From positions 723,334 through 787,333 of the forward strand of contig NZ_MTBQ01000001.1 of NCBI RefSeq assembly GCF_002153375.1: a stretch of DNA of 64,000 nucleotides, written 5' to 3'. This DNA is from Oceanobacillus rekensis (GTDB lineage: Bacteria; Bacillota; Bacilli; Bacillales; Amphibacillaceae). How positions within the stretch are numbered: the first letter of the stretch is position 1; each line of letters begins with the position of its first letter. Shown piece after piece: positions 1-7,526 of the stretch. A program made the position numbers and the translations under genes. Below the pieces are notes generated by a model. That model made no database searches. It saw nothing but the letters and a program-made list of their open reading frames with translations, and was not told the origin of the DNA.

Positions 1-614
1 TCATCAGAATTGTCTGGTGGAACAACATGATCTTCCCGTGATTTAATGATTAGAGCTGAAGCTGTTATTTTCTCTAAATTTCTCCGTACATTTTCAGTAA
101 GGGTAATGATATCTAACATTGATTTTACAGGGGTCTTCGCATATGCTAGTTCTATAACACCCTCTTTTTTAATATCGGACCTAATCCCATCTACAAACCT
201 AGCTTCCCCATTGGACGGGATTTCATAGTTTTTGATCATTTCAGGCATATTTATTGCAGCATTAATGGGCATGATTCCTTTTATATCCGGATGATTTTCC
301 GCTAAATATAGTGTTAGTGTACCACCCATTGATAAACCGCACACAAAAACTGTGGCACATGTTTCTTTTAATTTTTTGAAGCCATCTTCTACACCTTTGA
401 TCCAATCTTGATAGTTCGCTTCTTCCATATCCTCTGGCGTAGTTCCATGTCCTGTGAATCGTGATCCATATACCGTATAGCCCTCTTCTGCAATTTTTTC
501 TCCAAGTAACCTCATGCTTTGTGCCGAACCTGTAAATCCATGAATGACTAACAGGCCTATATTGTTTCCAGCAAAGTAAAATTCCTCCGCTTCTTTCAGC
601 ACTTGTTCATTCAT
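1..614 (-). CDS. Alpha/beta hydrolase (carboxylesterase type), 3' end cut off by window
   Basis: Reads from an ATG at 614 preceded by an AAGGGG ribosome site, and runs off the left edge, so the C-terminus is missing. The visible 204 residues show an HGFTGS oxyanion motif near residue 25, a GLSMGG nucleophile elbow (Ser95) and a late SREDHVVP stretch carrying the likely acid Asp; the catalytic His lies outside the window. This pattern fits the thermostable monoacylglycerol lipase/carboxylesterase family of Bacillaceae, cytoplasmic enzymes that cleave short acyl esters. It is divergent from hxlR with about 190 bp between them. The substrate cannot be told from the sequence. Confidence 0.85.
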   Translation of the reverse strand, partial: MNEQVLKEAEEFYFAGNNIGLLVIHGFTGSAQSMRLLGEKIAEEGYTVYGSRFTGHGTTPEDMEEANYQDWIKGVEDGFKKLKETCATVFVCGLSMGGTLTLYLAENHPDIKGIMPINAAINMPEMIKNYEIPSNGEARFVDGIRSDIKKEGVIELAYAKTPVKSMLDIITLTENVRRNLEKITASALIIKSREDHVVPPDNSD

Positions 615-729
615 TCTTATTCCCCTTCCGCAATTAAATGAAAATTCTGATTATATTTTATCATAATTAACTGGAAATATACCACGAAGGGAACTAAGAA
701 ATGTTCTAATCACTATCTATTATGCAAAC

Positions 730-768
730 CAGTATATTTTACATAAGTAGTATGAAAAAGTATACTGT
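730..768. promoter_or_regulatory. Probable HxlR operator upstream of hxlR
   Basis: An inverted repeat CAGTATA (730-736) / TATACTG (761-767) lies just upstream of hxlR. Its right part, read on the minus strand (756-768), is ACAGTATACTTTT, identical over 13 bases to 1240-1252 in front of hxlA. A motif shared by the regulator and its expected target operon suggests a common binding site. Binding itself is inferred. Confidence 0.5.
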
Positions 769-801
769 TATTATGTATTGGATAAAGAGGGAGTAATGTA
801 A

Positions 802-1179
802 ATGGATCAGGATCATGTAAGAGAATTTAATTGCGAAAAAGAACTTACACTTTCTGTAATTGGTGGCAAATGGAAAATGCTAATTCTATGGAACTTAGGT
901 AACGAAGGAACGAAACGATTTAATGAACTAAAACGACTTATTCCAGGAATTACGCAACGAATGCTTATCACACAGCTTCGCGAATTAGAGTCAGATTTCC
1001 TTGTTCATAGAGAAGTCTATCCTGTTGTGCCGCCAAAAGTAGAATACTCATTAACAACTCAAGGTAAATCGCTCCGACCCGTACTAGAACAAATGACAAA
1101 ATGGGGAATATCATATAAAAAATTTTTAGATGAAGCCGTACCTAATTCAATAAGCATAAATGAAACGGTAACTAAATAG
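802..1179 (+). CDS. hxlR: HxlR-family transcriptional activator of the formaldehyde operon
   Basis: 125 residues, the normal size for HxlR/DUF24 winged-helix regulators. It has the conserved N-terminal Cys (Cys11, in [18 protein letters not shown]) that other family members use for thiol sensing, then the recognition helix and wing region (residues 40-90). In B. subtilis HxlR activates hxlAB in response to formaldehyde, and here hxlAB follows directly in the same orientation. Its own hairpin terminator separates it from hxlA, so the operon is read from its own promoter. Start ATG has a GAGGGAG site upstream. The paralogous thiol sensors YodB and CatR are alternatives, but the neighbours favour HxlR. 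Confidence 0.88.
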   Translation: MDQDHVREFNCEKELTLSVIGGKWKMLILWNLGNEGTKRFNELKRLIPGITQRMLITQLRELESDFLVHREVYPVVPPKVEYSLTTQGKSLRPVLEQMTKWGISYKKFLDEAVPNSISINETVTK

Positions 1180-1185
1180 CAGCAT

Positions 1186-1223
1186 AAAGCAATGAGAATA
1201 CTACTTTCTCATTGCTTTTTTAA
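1186..1223 (+). terminator. Rho-independent terminator of hxlR
   Basis: A perfect 13-bp stem (1186-1198 with 1206-1218) with a short loop is followed by a T-run, directly after the hxlR stop codon. Confidence 0.85.
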
Positions 1224-1239
1224 ATTTTTTATATTAATT

Positions 1240-1252
1240 ACAGTATACTTTT
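1240..1252 (+). promoter_or_regulatory. Putative HxlR site upstream of hxlAB
   Basis: ACAGTATACTTTT is identical to the minus-strand copy at 756-768 in front of hxlR. It lies about 100 bp upstream of the hxlA start, where an activator would bind. No strong -35 box is seen downstream of it, as expected for an activated promoter. Confidence 0.5.
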
Positions 1253-1348
1253 AGGCACTATATGATTTCAAAGTGCGTACTTCTCAGATCTTTGTTAAAG
1301 ATTTATACTTGGTTTGTTACAAAATTAAAGATAAAGGGGAAATGACAC

Positions 1349-1990
1349 ATGAAATTACAGTTAGCTTTAGATCTTGTCAACATTCCGGAAGCCATTGAAT
1401 TGGTTAAAGAAGTAGAACAATATATTGATATAGTTGAAATAGGAACTCCAATAATCAATATAGAAGGACATAAAGCAGTGGAGGCAATTAAATCTGCATT
1501 CCCTAAGTTAGAAGTTCTAGCAGACATTAAGATTATGGACGCTGCGGGTTATGAAGTGGCTAATGCATCTAATGCAGGCGCTGACATTGTTACCATTCTT
1601 GGTCAAGCAGAAGATGCATCGATCAAGGGCGCTGTTGAAGAAGCGAAGAAACTAGGAAAACAAATCCTGGTAGATATGATTGCTGTAAAAGACATTAAAA
1701 CTCGCGCAATAGAGCTTGATGAATTAGGCGCTGATTACATCTGTGTACATACAGGCTATGATTTACAAGCTGAGGGCAAAGATTCTTTAGAAGATTTACG
1801 TACTTTAAAAAGTGTTGTAAAAAATGCGAAGACAGCAATTGCTGGTGGAATTAAGCTTGAGACCCTACCTGAAGTGATTAAAGTACAACCCGATCTAATC
1901 ATTGTTGGTGGAGGTATTACGAGCAAAGATGATAAAAAAGAAGCGGCTGCACAAATACAACAGCTAATAAAAGTAGGCGTGACAGCATAA
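1349..1990 (+). CDS. hxlA: 3-hexulose-6-phosphate synthase
   Basis: 213 residues, full length for HPS of the orotidine-5'-phosphate decarboxylase suprafamily. It has the family ADIKIMDAAGYE metal/phosphate-site motif (about residues 58-69) and a C-terminal GGGIT phosphate-binding loop. HPS joins formaldehyde to ribulose 5-phosphate to give hexulose 6-phosphate, the first step of the ribulose monophosphate pathway. In a non-methylotrophic Bacillus relative this is formaldehyde detoxification. The ATG is preceded by AAAGGGGAAA. The gene is followed one base after its stop by hxlB, so the two are translationally coupled. Confidence 0.93.
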   Translation: MKLQLALDLVNIPEAIELVKEVEQYIDIVEIGTPIINIEGHKAVEAIKSAFPKLEVLADIKIMDAAGYEVANASNAGADIVTILGQAEDASIKGAVEEAKKLGKQILVDMIAVKDIKTRAIELDELGADYICVHTGYDLQAEGKDSLEDLRTLKSVVKNAKTAIAGGIKLETLPEVIKVQPDLIIVGGGITSKDDKKEAAAQIQQLIKVGVTA

Positions 1991-1991
1991 T

Positions 1992-2546
1992 ATGCAAACG
2001 ACCGGCTTTACAAAAGAGATTCTTACTGAGCTTACAAATACAGTTGAACGCATTAATGATCACGAAGCGGAAAAACTTGTAGAAGGCATTTTGAATGCAA
2101 ATAAGGTGTTCGTTGCAGGAAGTGGCCGCTCTGGTTTCATGGCTAAAGCATTCGTAATGCGTATGATGCATGTAGGGCTTGATCCGTATGTTGTTGGAGA
2201 AACGGTAACACCCAATCTGGAAGCGGACGATATTTTTATCGTTGGCTCAGGATCTGGAGAAACCAAAAGCCTTGTCGCCATGACAGAGAAGGCAAAAAAC
2301 ATTGGTGCAACGATTGCAGTTGTGACCACAAATCCTAATTCTGCTATTGGTATGTTAGCAGATATCAAAATTGAAATTCCAGCCCAGGCAAAATCGGAAG
2401 GTACTAGCAATAAATCAATACAACCAATGGGATCTTTATTTGAACAATCTCTTCTATTGTTTTATGACTCAGTTATTTTACGGTTTATGGAGATAAAAAA
2501 GCTTAATTCCGAAACAATGTATGGAAGACATGCGAATTTAGAATAG
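1992..2546 (+). CDS. hxlB: 6-phospho-3-hexuloisomerase
   Basis: 184 residues comprising a single SIS (sugar isomerase) domain, with the GSGRSGFMAKAFVMRM sugar-phosphate binding segment near residues 33-48 and GSGSGETKS near 90. PHI converts the HxlA product to fructose 6-phosphate. The start lies 1 bp after the hxlA stop, an arrangement matching the B. subtilis hxlAB operon. A long hairpin terminator follows. Confidence 0.93.
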   Translation: MQTTGFTKEILTELTNTVERINDHEAEKLVEGILNANKVFVAGSGRSGFMAKAFVMRMMHVGLDPYVVGETVTPNLEADDIFIVGSGSGETKSLVAMTEKAKNIGATIAVVTTNPNSAIGMLADIKIEIPAQAKSEGTSNKSIQPMGSLFEQSLLLFYDSVILRFMEIKKLNSETMYGRHANLE

Positions 2547-2554
2547 TTTATAAG

Positions 2555-2597
2555 AAAATGGTCGATATTCTTTAAAAGAGAATATCGACCATTTTTG
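2555..2597 (+). terminator. Terminator of the hxlAB operon
   Basis: A 17-bp perfect stem (2555-2571 with 2579-2595) with a 7-nt loop, followed by T residues, starts 9 bp after the hxlB stop codon. Confidence 0.85.
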
Positions 2598-2877
2598 TGA
2601 CAAGCACCTACAGCTATCGGGGCGTCACTTCAATTATAGATCAGACACCGATTATCGGTAATATGGTTTTCATTTTGTTATCAGATTAGATTTTATTATT
2701 CTTCACTAGAAATATACGAATTAAATGGGAAGTTGAACTATAGTACACCTTAAAAGTTGGGGTATTACTAACTTGCGGTGTGCACTACAAACGTTCCCTT
2801 TTTACTTATCAAATTGTTTCAATAATTGCCAATCAACTGTTACACTTAGACTAAATGAAAAAGATTGGAGCAAACGT

Positions 2878-3691
2878 ATGGCGCAAATGGATATTTTTAA
2901 TTTAGATGAAAATATAAAAAATTTATAAATGAGACGAACAAAGACGATTTGGAGGTAATTGTTGAGGAACTTAAGCGCGGTCACTTTCCAAATGTTTTAT
3001 CGAAAACAAAGGCATTCCGAGAAAAACATGAAACAAATGGAAAATCGATTGATGACTTAATTTTATATGGTGATCTAGCATTCATGTGTGACTATAAGCT
3101 TGCTCGAAGGATCATGTCTGATGCCGTGAAACAAATAGAAAATGTGAAGGCTTACGATCAGCAAAAAGCAGCCCATGCTTATTTAGTACTGGGGGAAGCT
3201 GAAGGGAATTAGAAAAGTTCGTTCGGGCAATAAAATATTACAAACTTGGCCTAACATACTTCAAGGAAGATGAAAAGCAAGACAGATATATGATTCTCTT
3301 TCTGCATTACAAACTTGGTGCACTTCATTCTATGATAAATGAGACATATGAAGCAATAGATTACTTGGAAAAAACATATGAGAAATCCTATACTTATTTG
3401 AATGAAGCAATACCGATGTTTAAGGGTTCCCCACTTGCTAACAAGCTGGTACATGCTGAGGCGTATATTGAGATGGCATATAATTATTTTGACCAATCCC
3501 AACTTAATAAGGCAATCCCTTATTATGAAAAGGCTATTGTACAGCTGGAAAAAACAAATGACCAAGAGTTGTTGGAAAATGCTCTTGCAGATGTGATTGC
3601 ATTTTTCTCTAGCACTGATAATCTAAAAAAAAAACGGTTATATGAAAATAAATTTGTAAAGATGACGAATGAAAAATCCCATATTCACTAA
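2878..3691 (+). pseudogene. Frameshifted tetratricopeptide-repeat protein (Rap/AimR/PlcR-like sensor remnant)
   Basis: Three reading-frame blocks join into one TPR protein. MAQMDIFNLDENIKN (from 2878) stops at 2926; the next frame continues with FINETNKDDLEVIVEELKRG and stops near 3210; the third frame begins ELEKFVRAIKYYKLGLTYF and ends at 3691. Each junction needs only a one-base shift, and helix-rich A/Y/L-spaced repeats with typical TPR spacing run through the last two blocks. Peptide-sensing regulators of Bacillaceae (Rap phosphatases, PlcR, AimR) have this build, but no family-specific motif is preserved, and no clear DNA-binding domain or small pheromone gene is visible. Probably inactive, unless the shifts are sequencing errors. 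Confidence 0.6.
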
Positions 3692-3767
3692 TGTAGTTGA
3701 CCAAGGAGAATTGAGGAACGGGAAAGTAACTTTTGATTTAGTCTCTACCTCCCCCCTTTTCTTTCGC

Positions 3768-3812
3768 CGTCACTAAAACAGTACTCGATTAAAGAGTGCT
3801 GTTTTAGTGACG
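3768..3812. terminator. Long hairpin between convergent genes
   Basis: A 19-bp stem (3768-3786 with 3794-3812, one mismatch) with a 7-nt loop lies between the TPR pseudogene (+) and the small gene on the minus strand. The T-run is weak on both sides, so termination is likely but not certain. Confidence 0.55.
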
Positions 3813-3817
3813 ACTTA

Positions 3818-3952
3818 TTATTCGTAAATTTTATCTGCATTTTTAAAGCGCATTTTTTCTGACTGAATCGTTTCTGCTGTATGATGCTTATTTCTTTTAT
3901 TTATATTTTGCTTCAGTTCCTTTGCTTTGCCTGTTTCCCTTTTATCTACCAT
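3818..3952 (-). CDS. Small basic hydrophilic protein, 44 residues
   Basis: A short ORF with an excellent ribosome site (GGAGGTGGATGAGAT, then ATG at 3952). The product is Lys/Arg/Asn/Gln-rich, with no hydrophobic stretch, and begins MVDKRETGKAKELKQ. Composition and size resemble the small spore or DNA-associated proteins common in Bacillaceae, but I do not recognise the family. A hairpin lies right after the stop. The strong initiation signal is the main argument that it is real. Confidence 0.6.
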   Translation of the reverse strand: MVDKRETGKAKELKQNINKRNKHHTAETIQSEKMRFKNADKIYE

Positions 3953-4064
3953 ATCTCATCCACCTCCAAACCGGATTGCTATCAAAGCTATTTTTTCCGA
4001 TTTACCTCGTCTCATGTATGCTTGATGAAATTTTCTTTATTTAATATTTAAAATCGAATGCAAA

Positions 4065-4079
4065 GAACCGTCCCCATGC
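4065..4079. repeat. REP-like short repeat, GAACCGTCCCCATGC
   Basis: These 15 bases occur again at 14718-14732. Here they are flanked by ATGCA/TGCA. The GGGGACGGTTC core (minus strand) is a known kind of dispersed palindromic unit in Bacillus and Clostridium genomes. No associated Y1 transposase gene is in the window. Confidence 0.6.
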
Positions 4080-4142
4080 AACTTGTTTGGGTGTACTGGA
4101 TTTCGGTAATATAGTAATATGATGTTGATAGGAGGTAATACA

Positions 4143-4589
4143 ATGCCAGGTGGTAGTCATTCCGTTCGTGTAGATTGTCCGATTGAAGGGGTTTGGGCGT
4201 TTGTAAAGGATATTAATAACTGGGCACCATTAGTACCCGGGTATATAGAACATACAATTATCAATGAAAATCAATCAACCTGGAAATTCGTTAGTGATAT
4301 TGGAATCATAAAACGAACACTTCATATGGAAGTGGATATCACAGAATGGCAGGAACCAACGAAAGTTCCTTTTAACTTAAAAGGAATAAATGAAAAATTC
4401 GCAGGTACGGGTTATTTCGAGGCGGAAAAAATTACTGAATCGAGCACAAAGGTCACTGGAAACCTCGACATAAAAGCTGGTGGTCTGCGTGGCCGTGCCA
4501 TTAATCCAGTGCTGAAATCTGTGATTCCAAAAACAGCCACCGACTTAACGGTAGCCGTTGCCAATGAAATTCAAAAGACTTGTTCATAA
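4143..4589 (+). CDS. SRPBCC-fold (CoxG-like) protein
   Basis: 148 residues. An in-frame ATG exists at 4119, but ATAGGAGGTAATACA sits just before 4143, which is therefore the likely start. The N-terminus (GSHSVRVDCPIEGVWAFVKDINNWAPLVPGY) is the typical opening of polyketide-cyclase/CoxG-type START-related domains, which bind hydrophobic ligands in a helix-grip fold. A late KAGGLRGRAINPVLKS segment matches CoxG-like proteins. CoxG homologues link CO dehydrogenase to the membrane, but no cox genes are present here, so the ligand or partner is unknown. Confidence 0.75.
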   Translation: MPGGSHSVRVDCPIEGVWAFVKDINNWAPLVPGYIEHTIINENQSTWKFVSDIGIIKRTLHMEVDITEWQEPTKVPFNLKGINEKFAGTGYFEAEKITESSTKVTGNLDIKAGGLRGRAINPVLKSVIPKTATDLTVAVANEIQKTCS

Positions 4590-4966
4590 GAGAGTATGAC
4601 GCAACGTACCTGCTGGCTGTTAACCAAAGAAATGTACTTTTGCTGCCGTCCGTGATCACTCCGGGCTGGTGAAGCTGTATGATGCTATTTTTTCTATTGC
4701 AGGTTTAGTAATTGTCAGCAACCTTCTAACCAGCTCTGGGAAATATACGTAGACTCCATCCGCCCTAAGGTGCGCGCATTATATTTCCCAGAGCGGTCGC
4801 CGAAGTTCCTACATATTGGTAGAAATCAACCAGCAGTTACTTCGCAGTTTATAGATTTTGTCACATCAACATGATTGGGACGAGCAGACGTAGTCTCGGA
4901 TCTTTTTGGCGAGACGATAACTGTAGTACGAATCTTTCCAAAAAACTCCGTCCATAAATATCATTA
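4590..4966. other. Long intergenic region with a dispersed-repeat-like hairpin
   Basis: No supported gene. A perfect 14-bp inverted repeat CTCTGGGAAATATA (4734-4747) / TATATTTCCCAGAG (4780-4793) encloses a 32-nt GC-richer loop, followed by a stretch ending GGTAGAAATCAACCAGCAG. Segments around a GAAATCAAC core are common as intergenic repeats in Bacillaceae. Only one copy is in this window, so its repeat status is inferred. Confidence 0.5.
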
Positions 4967-5896
4967 TCACTTCTTCTTTGTTCTCCTATAAACAATAAAT
5001 ATAATCAATGCAATTACTCCGAGTACAATAAATACAGGAAAATTGCCTATGATAAATACAAAAATGCCAGAGAATGCAGCGATTAGAAAGTTGATACTCT
5101 TCAAAAACTGTTGTTTCGTTTTTTCCCATGTATTTAAATCTCCGTCATTCATTCCTGAAATCGTTACATTGTTTTCCTGAATCGAAATCGTAACCGTTGC
5201 CAAGTCGGTTTTATTTTCTAGATATTTTATACGCCCTGTAATTTCGTCGATTTCCCCTTGAACATCTGCCAAATCAGCGGATATCGTCAATAAGTCTTCC
5301 GTTTTTTCCGCTTGTTCCATAAAAGCAAGCAGCCGTTCTTCCACAACACGCTTTGATTTCAATCGTGAATCGAGATCAATAAACTCTTCCGTTACGTCCT
5401 GACCTGAAATAGAACTTTCCAGAACTTTACTGCTTCCTTCTTCCATGATCTGAATAAATTCCCGAAACTGCTCCTGTGGAATTCTTACTGTTACATGTCC
5501 ATTAGTCGTATTATTTTCTGTATCCCCTGTCATATTGGAGTCGACGATATACCCGCCGCGATTTGCAACCTGTGACTGAATCGTATTGATCGTTTGTTGA
5601 TAATCTTTAACTTCAATAAAAAGATTGGCCGTATAAATTATCTTTCGATCTGACTCGGTATATTCCGCTTCTACTTCTGCTGCTGATGAGTCCTCTTCCT
5701 GTAATTCACTAGCTTCTTGAACGACTGCATTTTCATTCCTACTGCTAACTGAATCATTAATCTCCCCTTCCGTACTTTCCAATGTATTTAAATCTGCTTG
5801 ATTACTGATTGTTTTACTCTTTTCCGAATCATTGCTGCATGCTGCTGCAAAAATACTTATACAAAGAACGACCACCATCAACAAACATTTTTTCAC
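4967..5896 (-). CDS. DUF4349 lipoprotein with C-terminal membrane anchor
   Basis: 309 residues. A lipoprotein signal peptide ends in the lipobox AAACS (Cys20). It is followed by an acidic, low-complexity linker (about 25-85), then a DUF4349 domain (about 88-255) containing YTANLFIEVKDYQ and a coiled-coil region (SRLKSKRVVEERL...DLADVQGEIDEI), and a C-terminal transmembrane helix with the basic tail YRRTKKK. The protein should be tethered to the outer face of the membrane at both ends. Family members are often linked to envelope stress, but the function is unknown. A reasonable Shine-Dalgarno site (AGGTG) precedes the ATG. Confidence 0.82.
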   Translation of the reverse strand: MKKCLLMVVVLCISIFAAACSNDSEKSKTISNQADLNTLESTEGEINDSVSSRNENAVVQEASELQEEDSSAAEVEAEYTESDRKIIYTANLFIEVKDYQQTINTIQSQVANRGGYIVDSNMTGDTENNTTNGHVTVRIPQEQFREFIQIMEEGSSKVLESSISGQDVTEEFIDLDSRLKSKRVVEERLLAFMEQAEKTEDLLTISADLADVQGEIDEITGRIKYLENKTDLATVTISIQENNVTISGMNDGDLNTWEKTKQQFLKSINFLIAAFSGIFVFIIGNFPVFIVLGVIALIIFIVYRRTKKK

Positions 5897-6054
5897 CTGG
5901 ACCCCACCTTTTAGTTTTATCCTTTTTTATTGTGTTTCTATTATTATTTATAGACGGAATTTACTGAGAGATGTTACAACTATTTCATATAAAGATTGGA
6001 AAGTCCTTCGTTGTACTTAGATTGTTAGAGAAATTTATATTTTCTAGATCAAAT

Positions 6055-6086
6055 AAAAAGACTTCCAGATAAATGGAAGTCTTTTT
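6055..6086. terminator. Terminator downstream of nrnB
   Basis: A symmetrical hairpin AAAAAGACTTCCA...TGGAAGTCTTTTT lies 6 bp beyond the nrnB stop codon (minus strand). T-runs on both sides mean it could work in both directions. Confidence 0.8.
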
Positions 6087-6091
6087 ACGCA

Positions 6092-7279
6092 TTATTTTTC
6101 GTCTATTCTACCTAACTTTTCCATCAAATAACTAACAAACAATTCATCTTTAGCAAGCCATGCTTCATCATTTCGTTTTAAAAATTTTTCCGCCTCTTCA
6201 AAGCTTGTGAAGGTTTGATCTATTTTGGTTCGATTTCGTTCAATTACCCAATTTCCATTGTCATCCGGGTAAATTAGAAAAGTGACTTCCGCTCGATTCG
6301 TATACATCGAACCAAACAATGAACCTTTCGTATTGTAGCGATTTCGCTTCGCATCTTCTCGTAATGTTTCCAATTGAAAGGTATCTGCCACAAACAATTT
6401 ATATGCTTCATCAGTTAGTGTACAGCCAGATGCTTTGGCATGTCCACCTCCATCGAACCGGCCTGCAACTTCCGACACATCTACATGATCATGGATGGTT
6501 CGGAATCCTGCTCGTTTTCCACCCATATTTAATATAACAATGTAATCAAGATGCGGGTATTCTTTGCCAAGTTCATTTCCGAGCTCCGAGTGATACGATT
6601 CCGCATGGACGATTCCAGCATAATGGTCACCAATTTTCTTCTGGGCGACTTGCCGCTTTTTCCGGCGGATATAGCGTTCAATTTTATGATCCTCCATGCC
6701 GAGAATTTTCTTTTCAAAGTCATCAAAGTAGAAATCATCACCTGTTTGTAATCGTTCGAGCATAAGATCTTCAAACTCATCTATGGAAATAAGAAAAAAG
6801 AGTGCATTCAGTTGTCTGGCAGTTTGATTATCGTTCTTCTCCCATTCCCATGTATCATACTGTCTGACGAGTTCTACAAATTCTGTTAATATATTTGCCC
6901 GCTCCAGAAATTGATGGTCCACAAGATATTCATAAAATAAGGATGTAGCAGAAGTTAATTTCCCTTGGCTATCTTCCACCACCACATGGCCCCACTCATA
7001 TTCATTAAAATGCAGTGCGGTTTTATGATGATCCAGTAATTGAACTCTCCCTCCAGCTTGATAAAATGCTTCAAGTTTTTGTTCATTATCTTCATTTACA
7101 GACAAATCTGTAACAAATAGAAATGTATCCTTTTTTCCGTTTTCCAGGAAGAACCCTACTTCTCGATTTAAACTTGCAATCGAGTTATACCGAACATGCA
7201 CATCTTTACCGAAAGCAAGCTTCGCCAAAATCCCGCAGCCAACTCCATCTAAATCATTATGTGACAATAGTCTATACAT
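6092..7279 (-). CDS. nrnB: DHH-family oligoribonuclease NrnB (YngD-like)
   Basis: 395 residues, close to B. subtilis NrnB (YngD, 399). It has the DHH superfamily motifs HNDLDGVGCG (residues 7-16), TDLSVNE, LDHHKTA (about 81-87) and the C-terminal DHHA1-type GRFDGGGHAKASG (about 273-285), which hold the two metal ions and the nucleotide. NrnB degrades short RNA oligonucleotides (nanoRNA) from the 3' end in the cytoplasm. ATG 7279 is preceded by GAGGTG. The gene stands alone with its own terminator. Confidence 0.85.
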   Translation of the reverse strand: MYRLLSHNDLDGVGCGILAKLAFGKDVHVRYNSIASLNREVGFFLENGKKDTFLFVTDLSVNEDNEQKLEAFYQAGGRVQLLDHHKTALHFNEYEWGHVVVEDSQGKLTSATSLFYEYLVDHQFLERANILTEFVELVRQYDTWEWEKNDNQTARQLNALFFLISIDEFEDLMLERLQTGDDFYFDDFEKKILGMEDHKIERYIRRKKRQVAQKKIGDHYAGIVHAESYHSELGNELGKEYPHLDYIVILNMGGKRAGFRTIHDHVDVSEVAGRFDGGGHAKASGCTLTDEAYKLFVADTFQLETLREDAKRNRYNTKGSLFGSMYTNRAEVTFLIYPDDNGNWVIERNRTKIDQTFTSFEEAEKFLKRNDEAWLAKDELFVSYLMEKLGRIDEK

Positions 7280-7526
7280 TTTTTCACCTCGAGTTTATTA
7301 TGCTTTGAAAAGTAAAAAATATAAATTGATTATTTGTATTTCGTTATAAAACTTCTGTCACAGGTTGCAAACCTACTTGCAATATCGCGCCAATTCTGAA
7401 CCTGATGGATAACTTCACACCTTGTTCGCGTAACTTTTTTCACCCTTCGCACGACTTCTAGCTTGAATTGCACAACTACAGATGCTGTGCAATACTTTGC
7501 CTCATTTAAACAACCTATACAAATCC

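Noticed and set aside
2700..2800. Possible insertion-sequence end (GTACACC / GGTGTGCAC spaced inverted pair)
   Set aside because: Only a short imperfect pair, with no transposase fragment or matching second end nearby.
7280..7526. Possible small gene between nrnB and the isoprenoid synthase
   Set aside because: Only a TTGCACA/TGTGCAA hairpin is seen; no frame has a ribosome site.
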